Below, piece after piece: positions 9,055 through 16,848 of a stretch of DNA of 64,000 bases. A program made the position numbers and the translations under genes. Within the stretch, counting starts at the first letter, position 1. The number at the start of each line of letters is the position of its first letter. The notes beneath the pieces were generated by a model, which saw only the letters and a program-made list of their open reading frames with translations, ran no database searches and had not been told where the DNA came from. This stretch comes from Rhodophyticola sp. CCM32 (GTDB lineage: Bacteria; Pseudomonadota; Alphaproteobacteria; Rhodobacterales; Rhodobacteraceae), in NCBI RefSeq assembly GCF_004751985.1, contig NZ_CP038492.1:496001-560000 (forward strand), in the 5' to 3' direction.

Positions 9055-10212
9055 TTATTTCGTGCCCGGGCCAAAGCCGCCCCGGGGCAGCAATTGCCCG
9101 CTGCCACCTTCGCCATAGACGCTGTAGAGATAGACGCCAAGGGCGATCACGATCACGGCGCCCAGAACCGCAAAGGCAATTTTCCACGCCGAATAGGGGC
9201 GTTCACCCTGCACCTTGCCGGATTGACCGTTGACCACAAAGCGATAGCTTTTGCCGCGATATTTATATGCTGCCAGCCAGACCGGCAGCAGCACATGTTT
9301 GAAGGTCACATCGGCGATATCCGTCTCGACCTGGTCAATCCTTTGCATATCCCCGCCGATATCGGCCCGGATGTCCCGGGTGATCTGCGCATCCATGATC
9401 CGGCGGGCCTCATCCATCCCGCCTTCCAGATCGACCGTATAGCCTTCGGCCCGGAACCCGGCCAGAAATTCAGGCGTGTAGGGGGCAAGCGCCGTCAGGT
9501 CCCAGGGCGCCAGTCGGTCCGTATAGCGTTTCGGCAAGGAGGTTGAGGCCAGAACCAGCACATCGTCAAAGAACCGCGCCACCCGGCCGGATACCCGGCG
9601 CCAGCGGATTTTCTGCACCTGCCTTGTGCCGCCCTTGCCATCGCTGCGGGTCTCGAAATAGACCGTGCCGCGCTGCCCGCGATAGCGGCTATGCGTGTCC
9701 GCATCGAAGGTCCAGTAGGGGGTGTACATCCCGTCAAGCCTGCGGCCCTTGCGGGCATATTCCTGCAATCCGTTCGGTGCGAACCAGAGCTTGCCCAGCC
9801 AGCGGGTCATCGCATCGCGGGCGGCGTGTTCATCCAGTTTGAAGGGCAGAACCGCCTTGGGTTTGATCTGTCTCTGCTGCCCGGTATCGGTGACCACGGG
9901 GGTGGCGCAGAACGGGCATTCCTTTGCGTGGATCTCGGGCAAGAATTCCACCTGCGCGCCGCAATTGGGGCAGGAAGTGACCCGTTTCTCCTCCATCTCC
10001 TGGGCGGGCAGCAGGTCGCGCAGGGCGGTCTGAAAATCCAGCTCGCGGATTGCGCTGCCGGCCCAGGGGCCATCCCCCTCGATCACACGTTCATTGCCGC
10101 AATGATCGCATACCAGTTTGCCCTGATCCGGGTCAAAGCGGAAATCGGCACCGCAATTGTCACAGGGAAAGCGGTGTTCCTCGATCGGGGTGTCAGGGAT
10201 GGCATCTGCCAT
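9055..10212 (-). CDS. Zinc-ribbon membrane protein (YdjG-like)
   Basis: A 385-residue protein with two zinc ribbons at the N-terminus (CDNCGADFRFD with CDHCGN, then CPNCGAQVEF with CPFCATPV), a long central region, and one C-terminal membrane segment near residues 345-365 (IAFAVLGAVIVIALGVYLY). Such proteins are often annotated as primosomal protein N' or superfamily II helicase from the zinc ribbon alone, but no helicase motif is present. It follows an SPFH gene, recalling the YdjG and YdjI pair of Bacillus, suggesting a membrane-scaffold role. Its GGAGG site lies in the R5 repeat upstream. Confidence 0.85.
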   Translation of the reverse strand: MADAIPDTPIEEHRFPCDNCGADFRFDPDQGKLVCDHCGNERVIEGDGPWAGSAIRELDFQTALRDLLPAQEMEEKRVTSCPNCGAQVEFLPEIHAKECPFCATPVVTDTGQQRQIKPKAVLPFKLDEHAARDAMTRWLGKLWFAPNGLQEYARKGRRLDGMYTPYWTFDADTHSRYRGQRGTVYFETRSDGKGGTRQVQKIRWRRVSGRVARFFDDVLVLASTSLPKRYTDRLAPWDLTALAPYTPEFLAGFRAEGYTVDLEGGMDEARRIMDAQITRDIRADIGGDMQRIDQVETDIADVTFKHVLLPVWLAAYKYRGKSYRFVVNGQSGKVQGERPYSAWKIAFAVLGAVIVIALGVYLYSVYGEGGSGQLLPRGGFGPGTK

Positions 10213-10220
10213 GAGAAAAG

Positions 10221-10253
10221 GGCCTCCGGCGGGGATATTTATGAAGCATAGAA
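10221..10253 (-). repeat. R5 intergenic repeat, copy 2
   Basis: GCCTCCGGCGGGGATATTT plus an ATGAAGCATAGAAG tail, between the SPFH gene and the zinc-ribbon gene of one operon. On the coding strand the element contains GGAGG about ten bases before the zinc-ribbon ATG, so it may serve as that gene's ribosome binding site. Confidence 0.7.
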
Positions 10254-10263
10254 GACCCGCGCC

Positions 10264-11403
10264 TTACCCGGCAGGAGGCGGTGGCGGCGGGGGCATCACC
10301 GTGAAGAGCTGTGCCAGTTCCTGCACATCCTCGGCGGTTTTCCATCCGTCCTGGCCCTGGGTCCAGACATGGGTTTCGCGGGTCAGGCTGCCATCGCTGG
10401 CCATCCGGCCCAGATCGGCCCTGGAGAACGGGCCCGTGGTCTGACCGTTCTCGGCGATGTGCCAGACATGTTCCACCGGCGGGGGAGGCGGGGCTGCGGG
10501 GGCCGCTGCGGGTTGTGCCTGCTGTGGCGGGGCGCCGCCGCCCCAGGGTCCGGCCTGGGCCATCTGATTGGCCATCGCCATGCCCATGCCCATGCCAAGG
10601 CCCGCGCCCATCCCGCCCCCGCCACCGGGGTTTTCAGCGGCGGCGCGCATCGCCTCGGCGGTCTGGAACTGCTGGTATTTGTTCAGGTCGCCCACCACGC
10701 CCATGGAGGTGCGTTTGTCCAGCGCCTCTTCCACCGCGGGCGGCAGCGAGATGTTTTCGATATAAAGCTCCGGCAGGACCAGCCCGTACTGGTCGATGGT
10801 TTCCGAGATTTTCGAGGCCAGAAGCCCGCCCATCTCGCCGGTATTGGCGGCCATGTCCAGCACCGGAATGCCGGAGCCTGCAACCACGCTGGAAAACTGC
10901 TGCACGATGATGTTGCGGATCTGGAAACTCACCTCATCCTTGGTGAATTCGCCGTCGGTGCCGACAATCTCGGTCATGAAGCGGGCGGCATCCTTGACCT
11001 TGACCGTATAGGTGCCGAAGGCGCGGATGCGGGTGGGGCCGAATTCGGGATCGCGCAGCATGATCGGGTTTTTCGTGCCCCATTTCAGATCGGTGAACCG
11101 GTTGGTGCTGACGAAATAGATCTCGGATTTGAACGGGGATTTGAAACCATGTGACCAGTTTTGCAACGTGGTCATGATCGGCATGTTGTTGGTTTCCAGC
11201 ATATAGAGGCCGGGGGTGAACACATCGGCCAGCTGGCCTTCATGAATGAAAACGGCGGTCTGGCCCTCGCGCACGGTCAGTTTGGCGCCGTATTTGATTT
11301 CATGGCCATGGCGTTCAAACCGCCAGACCATGGTGTCGCGGGTATCATCGGTCCATTCGATGACGTCGATGAACTGACCGGACAGGAAATCGAAAATCGG
11401 CAT
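10264..11403 (-). CDS. SPFH domain protein with C-terminal GYF2 domain (YdjI-like)
   Basis: A 379-residue protein: an SPFH/band-7 type domain over residues ~20-230 (MPIFDFLSGQFIDVIEWTDD onwards), a glycine/methionine/alanine-rich linker with long proline runs, and a C-terminal GYF2-type domain (HVWHIAENGQTTGPFSRADL to HVWTQGQDGW). It is often named virion core protein by similarity. SPFH proteins oligomerise on membranes and organise microdomains; the GYF2 end likely binds proline-rich partners. It is linked to the downstream zinc-ribbon membrane protein. Confidence 0.88.
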   Translation of the reverse strand: MPIFDFLSGQFIDVIEWTDDTRDTMVWRFERHGHEIKYGAKLTVREGQTAVFIHEGQLADVFTPGLYMLETNNMPIMTTLQNWSHGFKSPFKSEIYFVSTNRFTDLKWGTKNPIMLRDPEFGPTRIRAFGTYTVKVKDAARFMTEIVGTDGEFTKDEVSFQIRNIIVQQFSSVVAGSGIPVLDMAANTGEMGGLLASKISETIDQYGLVLPELYIENISLPPAVEEALDKRTSMGVVGDLNKYQQFQTAEAMRAAAENPGGGGGMGAGLGMGMGMAMANQMAQAGPWGGGAPPQQAQPAAAPAAPPPPPVEHVWHIAENGQTTGPFSRADLGRMASDGSLTRETHVWTQGQDGWKTAEDVQELAQLFTVMPPPPPPPAG

Positions 11404-11436
11404 ATGAAGTCTCCTTTGAAATCAAATCTTGGCGGT

Positions 11437-12390
11437 TCAACTTGATCCGCCAAGCAACTCGCTGGCGATGACCTGCACGACGGGCCGGGCCTCGGCCGGT
11501 TCCATGCCCGGGCGCAGGCGCGGGTCATAGAGGATTTCCAGCAAAAGCTCGTCATGGCGGGTCAGCAGCGCAAATTCCTCATCATCATTGAAGATCGAGG
11601 GGCGCGCCACCGGGCTGTCATTGGGCAGGCCAAGGCCCTGGGCGACCTCTTCATGCACGCAGGACCGGCGCAGGAGATCGGGATGTTCGGTGCGGATGAT
11701 GGCAATCGCGGTCACATAGTTCGGCGTCGCGCCGGTGGCCGAAAACGCATAGACCGAGCAGAAGGTGAAACGCGGCAGGCTGGTGATTTCCTGAACCGTT
11801 TCCTCCCCGATGCTGGGCAGAAGCCGGCGCAACAGCGGCCCTGCGTCCCGTTGTTCGTCGCGGTTCAGATAAAGAACATGGAAATTCCCGCCACCGGTCA
11901 CCTGCCGGATCGGGTGACCGGTGACCCGGGCCAGCCTTGTGGCATAGGTGCCCAGGATCGACCGGTCGCGATCCCGTTCCTCCGCCGGGACGGAGGCGCC
12001 GAAATGGGCCTGCAGCCGGACCGGCCCCCGCCAGCGGCGCAGGCGCGAGGGGGTCTGTTGCTGGACAAACCGGCCATTGGTCAGCGCGTATTCGTCAAAC
12101 AGGGCGATCCGTTCGAAATTGGCCACCAGATTGCGGTTTGTGATCGGTGTATCCGGTCCGCCGCCATCGGTGCGCAGCAACCCGTTTGCAATCAGGCGCT
12201 GCTGCACAGTGGCATAATAGCGCGCATATGACTGGCTTTCGGCGGAGGGTTCGGGCACCGCATCTGCCTGTGGCGCGCTGCGCGGGGCAGGGCGGGTCGC
12301 GGGCGCGCCCGGGGCAAACAGATCGCAGCCGGTCACGATAAACGCAACCGCCAGCAGCCCGGCCCAGATCCGACCCTTGCTTTGCCTCAT
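11437..12390 (-). CDS. DUF2927 lipoprotein
   Basis: A 317-residue exported lipoprotein. The start at 12390 gives a signal peptide MRQSKGRIWAGLLAVAFIVT followed by the lipobox GC, then an alanine/proline linker. The C-terminal DUF2927 region has the metalloprotease-like motif HEEVAQGLGLPNDSP followed by SIFNDDEEFALLTRHDE. This suggests a metal-dependent peptidase fold, though activity is not established. It lies 33 bases before the SPFH gene and 112 bases after telA on the same strand, so it belongs to the same cluster. Longer upstream starts would bury the signal peptide. Confidence 0.87.
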   Translation of the reverse strand: MRQSKGRIWAGLLAVAFIVTGCDLFAPGAPATRPAPRSAPQADAVPEPSAESQSYARYYATVQQRLIANGLLRTDGGGPDTPITNRNLVANFERIALFDEYALTNGRFVQQQTPSRLRRWRGPVRLQAHFGASVPAEERDRDRSILGTYATRLARVTGHPIRQVTGGGNFHVLYLNRDEQRDAGPLLRRLLPSIGEETVQEITSLPRFTFCSVYAFSATGATPNYVTAIAIIRTEHPDLLRRSCVHEEVAQGLGLPNDSPVARPSIFNDDEEFALLTRHDELLLEILYDPRLRPGMEPAEARPVVQVIASELLGGSS

Positions 12391-12502
12391 GTCCCGGTTC
12401 CTATTCCCGCCATCCGACATGTATAGCATTCTGCACGTCCCGCGACTTGAAAGACGCTGTCTTTCGATATGCCCTGTTTCAGACAAAACACAAAATGCTC
12501 TG

Positions 12503-13695
12503 TCACTCTGACGGAACGGATTCACCGACATTGCTGCCGGTGCCATCACCCCGGGCGCTGGCCGCTGACAGGGTGTCGCGCAATTCGGTTTCCATCTTCT
12601 GCATCTCTTCTTCGGCGGCGGCGCGGCGGGCCTTGCCCTCATCGGCGATGGCCAGACTTTCCTCGATCGTCGCGATCAGATCCGCATTGGCCTGTTTCAC
12701 GGCTTCGATATCGAACACGCCACGCTCCATTTCCTCGCGCACCATGCGGTTGCTGGTCCGCAGATTGGCGGCGTTTGAGGTCAACAGCTCATTGGTCAGA
12801 TCATTGGCTTCCCGCACGGCGGCCGCAGCCTCGGTCGAGCGCTGGATCGTCACGGCCTGGGCCAGTTGCGTTTCCCACAGCGGTACGGTGTTCACCAGGG
12901 TCGAGTTGATCTTGGTCACCAGGGATTTGTCATTTTCCTGCACCAGCCGGATCGAGGGCAGCGATTGCATGGTCACCTGACGGGTCAGTTTCAGGTCATG
13001 GACCCGGCGCTCCAGATCGTCGCGGGCGGCGCGCAGATCCCTGAGTTCCTGGGCTTTCATCACCTGATCCTCTTCCGGTGCGGCGTCAACTTCGGCCGCT
13101 TTGGCGGGTATGTCCTGTTCGTCCAGAAGCGTCAGCTTTTCCTCACCCGCGGTGATGTAAAGCGCCAGTTCCTCATAGAAGGCCAGGGTCTTGTCATAGA
13201 GATGGTCGAGCGATTTGATGTCTTTCATCAGGGTGTGCTCATGGGCCAGAAGCTCATCGGTGATCTTGTCGATCTGGCCCTGCACATCTTCATATTTGGC
13301 CATGAAATTGTGGATCGGCCTGGCCTTGCCAAACAGACGTTCCCACCAGCTTTGCTTGCGGTTCGGGTCCAGCTCATCCACCGAAAATCCGCGGATCGTG
13401 CCAACGATATCGCGCAGGCTGTTGCCTGCCGGGCCGACATCCTTGTTCTTCACGCCTTGCAGCATGGCTTGCGAAATCGTCTGCAATTCGGCTTGCGCGT
13501 TCGACCCGAAACTCACGATAGAGTTTGTGTCGGTCATGTCGATCTCGGCCATCCGAGAGCGAATCTCTTCCGCCGTGGGGGCTCGGCATCGGCCAGCGGC
13601 ACCAGTTCCGTCGAGGGGTCTGGCAGCACGATGGCATTCAGTTCATCAACCATTTTTGCGGCGGTTTCGGCTTGCTGCCGGACGGTCTCAGTCAT
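12503..13695 (-). CDS. telA: Toxic anion resistance protein TelA, with apparent frameshift
   Basis: TelA/KlaA-family protein, a coiled-coil protein linked to tellurite and other stress resistance. The main frame covers 13552-12503 (349 residues), with LRDIVGTIRGF, SWWERLFGKA and TRQVTMQSLPSIRLVQ all typical. The true N-terminus lies in another frame: the ATG at 13695 gives MTETVRQQAETAAKMVDEL up to DAEPP, then one base is missing at the five-G run 13577-13581 (+ strand). Restoring it gives 397 residues, the family's usual size. The start overlaps the xpaC stop by eight bases, as expected for a coupled gene. Probably a sequence error; a real mutation is possible. Confidence 0.88.
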
Positions 13696-14626
13696 GGTGT
13701 ATGTCCTTGCTTGTAATGTGCAGATTGTCGCGGTTCAAACGGTCCCTGAGGACCTCGATTTCCACATCCAGATCACCGCGATCATCAATCAGCATTTTCT
13801 GGGTGCGGGCGGAAAAATTGGTTTCAAGATCGTCCAGAAGCTGAACGTAATCGGCGCGCACGTCCGGGTCACGGTTGCGGCCATAAAGATCGGCGAATTT
13901 CACCGTCGCGTCGCGTGCGCCCTGCAGATAGACGCCCAGATATCTGCGGGCGTCGGTCAGGTCGCGCGGGTCTTCCTCCACGGTGCGGAACATCTGCCGG
14001 ACCGTGGCCTGAAACCCGTCAACCCGGGTTTCAAGCTGCCGGTCGCGGGCGCGCAGGATCGCGTCTTTCATCGCTTCAAGCAGGGTTTCGGCCTCTTCCA
14101 CCTTGCGGGCGACCCGGTTGGTCTGGAAATTATCGACCCCGTCCAGCCCTTTGTCTTTCATCGGGTCGGGTTCGAAAATGAACAGATGCAATGCGCCGGC
14201 AACGGCCCCGGCGATCACGGCTGTGACAAGGTTCCACTGCCCGCCAAAAACCAGCAATCCTACCCCCGCGGCGGTCAGGGCGCTTGCGAAAATCTTGCGC
14301 GGGATCGCCGGGCGCCGGGCCACCTTGCGTTCATTATAGGCATCTTCGGCGCGTATCCCGTCGCGCAGCAGCCAGGCCGCCAGAAGCAGCACCGCCCCAC
14401 CCGCCAGATCCGTGGCCATTGCCACGGTCGGTTGAAAAAACGCCGTCAGGAACACGCCCAGAGGGGCGATGAACAACAGGTTTATCTTGGCCCCGTGGCG
14501 GGCCGGGCTGCGGCCTTTGAAACTGGCCTCAAGCGGGGGCGGGACCGGGGCGGTCACACGGTCCCGCGCGGTGGCATCATTGCCGGTATCTGCGGGGCTG
14601 AATTCTCCCCCATAGCGCTTGGCCAT
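13688..14626 (-). CDS. XpaC-like protein (5-bromo-4-chloroindolyl phosphate hydrolysis family)
   Basis: A 312-residue protein with two or three hydrophobic segments in residues ~45-135 (LFIAPLGVFLTAFF, LAGGAVLLLAAWLL, GVGLLVFGGQWNLVTAVIAG) and a soluble, helical, charged C-terminal half. XpaC and TelA genes are paired in many bacteria, including xpaC-yaaN of Bacillus. The biochemical role is unknown; despite the family name it has no recognisable phosphatase motif. It begins 2 bases after the tiny membrane peptide gene and overlaps telA. Confidence 0.87.
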   Translation of the reverse strand: MAKRYGGEFSPADTGNDATARDRVTAPVPPPLEASFKGRSPARHGAKINLLFIAPLGVFLTAFFQPTVAMATDLAGGAVLLLAAWLLRDGIRAEDAYNERKVARRPAIPRKIFASALTAAGVGLLVFGGQWNLVTAVIAGAVAGALHLFIFEPDPMKDKGLDGVDNFQTNRVARKVEEAETLLEAMKDAILRARDRQLETRVDGFQATVRQMFRTVEEDPRDLTDARRYLGVYLQGARDATVKFADLYGRNRDPDVRADYVQLLDDLETNFSARTQKMLIDDRGDLDVEIEVLRDRLNRDNLHITSKDIHHD

Positions 14627-14627
14627 C

Positions 14628-14717
14628 TCAAAGGGCTCCGAAGCCGCCGAAAACGGCCATCAGAATGATCACAAAGAGCGCTGCAAACGCCACGCCGCGT
14701 ATGGTGTTGGAGGTCAT
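14628..14717 (-). CDS. 29-residue single-span membrane peptide
   Basis: Read directly from the sequence: ATG at 14717, 29 codons, TGA at 14628-14630. The peptide is MTSNTIRGVAFA followed by a hydrophobic stretch (ALFVIILMAVFGGFGAL), so one membrane span nearly to the end. GGAG lies five bases before the ATG, and the stop is two bases from the xpaC ATG, a spacing that suggests a real translated leader gene of the xpaC-telA operon. I do not recognise a family. Confidence 0.65.
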   Translation of the reverse strand: MTSNTIRGVAFAALFVIILMAVFGGFGAL

Positions 14718-14880
14718 CGTCGCTCCATCTTTTTGCTACCCTCTACGATAGGCATTCTTGCAGATAAAACCAGACATAGCAGGGCTTTTGCCATGTTTGG
14801 GCCAGTGGTCGCAGATCATATCCCCTCTAATCCAAGGGATTGTCCGCGCCAAGAGGGGACGTGGCGTCGCATTTTCCCCG

Positions 14881-15573
14881 TCAGTTGCGTTTGAAAAGCC
14901 GGTCCTGCGCAGCCTTGCCATGGGTTTCCTGTCGCCGGTCTGCGGCGACCGCGCGGCCTTTCTGCACAGCAGGGCGGTTGCCGACCGTCTTCAGCCAGCG
15001 CGCCAGATGCGGTTTATCCTCCAGTGTCTGCTGCTGACCTTCCCACAGGCTGGCCCAGGGCCAGATCGCCATATCGGCTATGGAATAGAAATCGCCCGCG
15101 ACATATTCATTCCCGGCCAACTGCCTGTCCAGCACGCCATAGAGCCGCCCGGCCTCGGCCCGATAGCGATCCTTGGCATAGGGCAGGTCATTTGGCGGGT
15201 CCATATTTGGGGCGTATTTCAGGAAATGATGCGCCTGACCCGCCATCGGGCCCAGACCGCCCATCTGCCACATCAGCCATTGGTCAACCGCGATCCGGTC
15301 GCGTTCCGTGGGGCCGCCGAACTGCCCGGTTTTCCGCGCCAGATATTGCAGGATCGCGCCGGATTCGAAGATCGAAACCGGCGGCCCGTCCGGTCCGTCT
15401 GGATCGGTGATCGCGGGCATCCGGTTGTTGGGCGATATTTTCAGAAACCCCGGATCAAACTGATCGCCCGCGCCGATATCAATCAGGTGAAGCTTATAGG
15501 GCAGGCCCATTTCTTCCAGCGCGATGGTGATTTTCCAGCCATTCGGCGTGGGCCAGTAATAAAGATCAATCAT
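14881..15573 (-). CDS. Glutathione S-transferase, YfcG/Nu-class-like
   Basis: A 230-residue glutathione transferase. The N-terminal thioredoxin-fold domain (MIDLYYWPTPNGWKITIALE, SPNNRMPAI, ESGAILQYLA) closely resembles E. coli YfcG. The TPN segment takes the place of a catalytic Tyr/Ser/Cys in that class, which has disulfide-bond reductase activity. The C-terminal helical domain carries the N-capping motif SIADMAIWPW. I chose the ATG at 15573 because homologous sequence begins exactly there. Confidence 0.92.
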   Translation of the reverse strand: MIDLYYWPTPNGWKITIALEEMGLPYKLHLIDIGAGDQFDPGFLKISPNNRMPAITDPDGPDGPPVSIFESGAILQYLARKTGQFGGPTERDRIAVDQWLMWQMGGLGPMAGQAHHFLKYAPNMDPPNDLPYAKDRYRAEAGRLYGVLDRQLAGNEYVAGDFYSIADMAIWPWASLWEGQQQTLEDKPHLARWLKTVGNRPAVQKGRAVAADRRQETHGKAAQDRLFKRN

Positions 15574-15640
15574 GGCGGCGCTCCCGTTGCGGTCTGCGGG
15601 CACTGTCAGCCAGATGGTTGTGCGGAACAAGAGATAAGGA

Positions 15641-16558
15641 TCAGGGCTGCGCGGTGCCGGAAAACCGGGTTCGGATATCGGCGAACCGGCTGAGGCTTGA
15701 TCTCCGCTTTTGTGACGGTCCGGCAGGCAGGGCCATGCGAAGCCGGTCGAACAAGGCCGTCTGGCCGGGATCGAAAAACCCGCGATAAAGTGCAAACATC
15801 CCGGGTCTGAGATACCCGGACCAGTGGCAGACCCGGGTGACGGGTTGGCGGGTGGCAAAGCCAAGCCGGGTCAGCGCCGCGCGATCAGGGCCTGCATCAA
15901 TCGCCAGATCAATCCAGCGCGGCGATGCCTGGCCCAGACCGGCGGCCAATGGGCGGTCAAACAGCTGCGGGGCCGGAACCAGCGTACGGAACAGCCCGTC
16001 GAACAGGGCGTTTTCGCCACTGGTGACATTCAGCACCTGCAGCCGCCGCCCGGCCATGGCGCGGGCCGCAAGGCTGCGATATTCAGCGCCCGATAGCAGG
16101 ATCATCCGGGCCACATCATCGGGGTCAAGACGGGGCAGGGCGGCCAGCGCCACCCTTGCGCCAAGCGAATGGGCCAGAATGTTGATCTGCAGATCAGGCC
16201 GGGTGTCACGGGTCAGGCGAATGGCCCCGGCCAGTGCCGCACCCGCGGCAAAGGCCCGGTTCGCAACCCTGGCCAGACGACCCATGGCGGGCCAGCCAAA
16301 ACCGATGCCAAGCCCGGCACCGGGACGGTCCAGATGCAGGTGCCGGGGCCAGCTGATCGCCTTCCAGCAGCTGCTGTCGGGCCGGGGCGACAGGATATGG
16401 CGATGTGGGCTGTTTTCCGGCGAATGCGGGCAAAAACGGTAGCCATGGATCATGAAACTTGCGCTGCTGCCAAAGGGCAGGGCCGTCAGCGCCGCAACCA
16501 GCGCATCAGGCGCGTCGATCTGGCTGCATCTGGCCGTCACGGGCAAAACGGGCATCAT
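15641..16558 (-). CDS. Alpha/beta hydrolase
   Basis: A 305-residue alpha/beta hydrolase. The oxyanion segment is SFMIHGYRFCP and the nucleophile elbow is ILAHSLGARVALAAL, giving the catalytic Ser; the Asp and His of the triad are less certain (possibly GEN/D region and VCHWSGY). The substrate is unknown. It starts at the MM pair at 16558/16555, and lies 67 bases upstream of the GST gene on the same strand. The 290-base region in front of it is shared with the divergent metZ riboswitch leader. Confidence 0.83.
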   Translation of the reverse strand: MMPVLPVTARCSQIDAPDALVAALTALPFGSSASFMIHGYRFCPHSPENSPHRHILSPRPDSSCWKAISWPRHLHLDRPGAGLGIGFGWPAMGRLARVANRAFAAGAALAGAIRLTRDTRPDLQINILAHSLGARVALAALPRLDPDDVARMILLSGAEYRSLAARAMAGRRLQVLNVTSGENALFDGLFRTLVPAPQLFDRPLAAGLGQASPRWIDLAIDAGPDRAALTRLGFATRQPVTRVCHWSGYLRPGMFALYRGFFDPGQTALFDRLRMALPAGPSQKRRSSLSRFADIRTRFSGTAQP

Positions 16559-16675
16559 GCCATCCCCACTTGGTCTGGGGTGTGGATAAGTCCGTTCCAC
16601 AACATTTGGGTGACGCCTGCGCAAAATCCCGGTAACGGCCCTGTAACAGGTCAGTGACAGTGACCCGATTGCCGC

Positions 16676-16704
16676 TTGACCTGCGCGTGGCGCAGGCCTA
16701 ACCA
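16676..16704 (+). promoter_or_regulatory. Possible sigma-70 promoter of metZ
   Basis: TTGACC at 16676-16681 and TAACCA at 16699-16704 are separated by 17 bases. Transcription from here would begin near 16710, exactly at the 5' edge of the riboswitch, which is the main argument for it. The -10 box is weak. Confidence 0.4.
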
Positions 16705-16709
16705 CGCGG

Positions 16710-16766
16710 ATGTGGCGATTTGTTACCGGATTGCGGGCCACGGAAAATATTCCGCTAAAGAGGTCG
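16710..16766 (+). promoter_or_regulatory. SAM-II riboswitch
   Basis: Matches the SAM-II (metA) aptamer, a compact H-type pseudoknot that binds S-adenosylmethionine. P1 is GTGGC (16712-16716) with GCCAC (16737-16741). The P1 loop holds the conserved GATTTG and CCGGATTGC, and the 3' segment CCGCTAAAGAGG (16752-16763) supplies the pseudoknot strand. It lies about 85 bases before metZ, the usual target in Alphaproteobacteria, and should turn the gene off when SAM is abundant. Confidence 0.88.
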
Positions 16767-16788
16767 AAGGTGCTGACCCTTATGCGCG

Positions 16789-16820
16789 CCCCGGCCATTC
16801 CTTTGGTCCGGGGTATTTTT
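16789..16820 (+). terminator. Hairpin with T-run between SAM-II aptamer and metZ
   Basis: CCCCGG (16789-16794) pairs with CCGGGG (16808-16813), extended by CCA/TGG with one bulge, and is followed by TATTTTT (16814-16820). Placed 23 bases after the aptamer and 28 before metZ, it could be the expression platform, an intrinsic terminator formed when SAM is bound. Confidence 0.6.
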
Positions 16821-16848
16821 ATGCCCGGCCGCGTATGGAGATAATACG

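Noticed and set aside
8095..9546. 480-codon + strand open frame opposite the sugar kinase and zinc-ribbon genes
   Set aside because: Antisense shadow with atypical composition; the kinase and zinc-ribbon motifs on the other strand are unambiguous.
9055..10212. Annotation as primosomal protein N' helicase
   Set aside because: Only zinc ribbons and one membrane span are visible; there are no Walker or helicase motifs, so the helicase name is not supported.
12866..14668. 600-codon + strand open frame opposite telA and xpaC
   Set aside because: Antisense shadow. It crosses the junction of three coupled - strand genes and shows no family signature.
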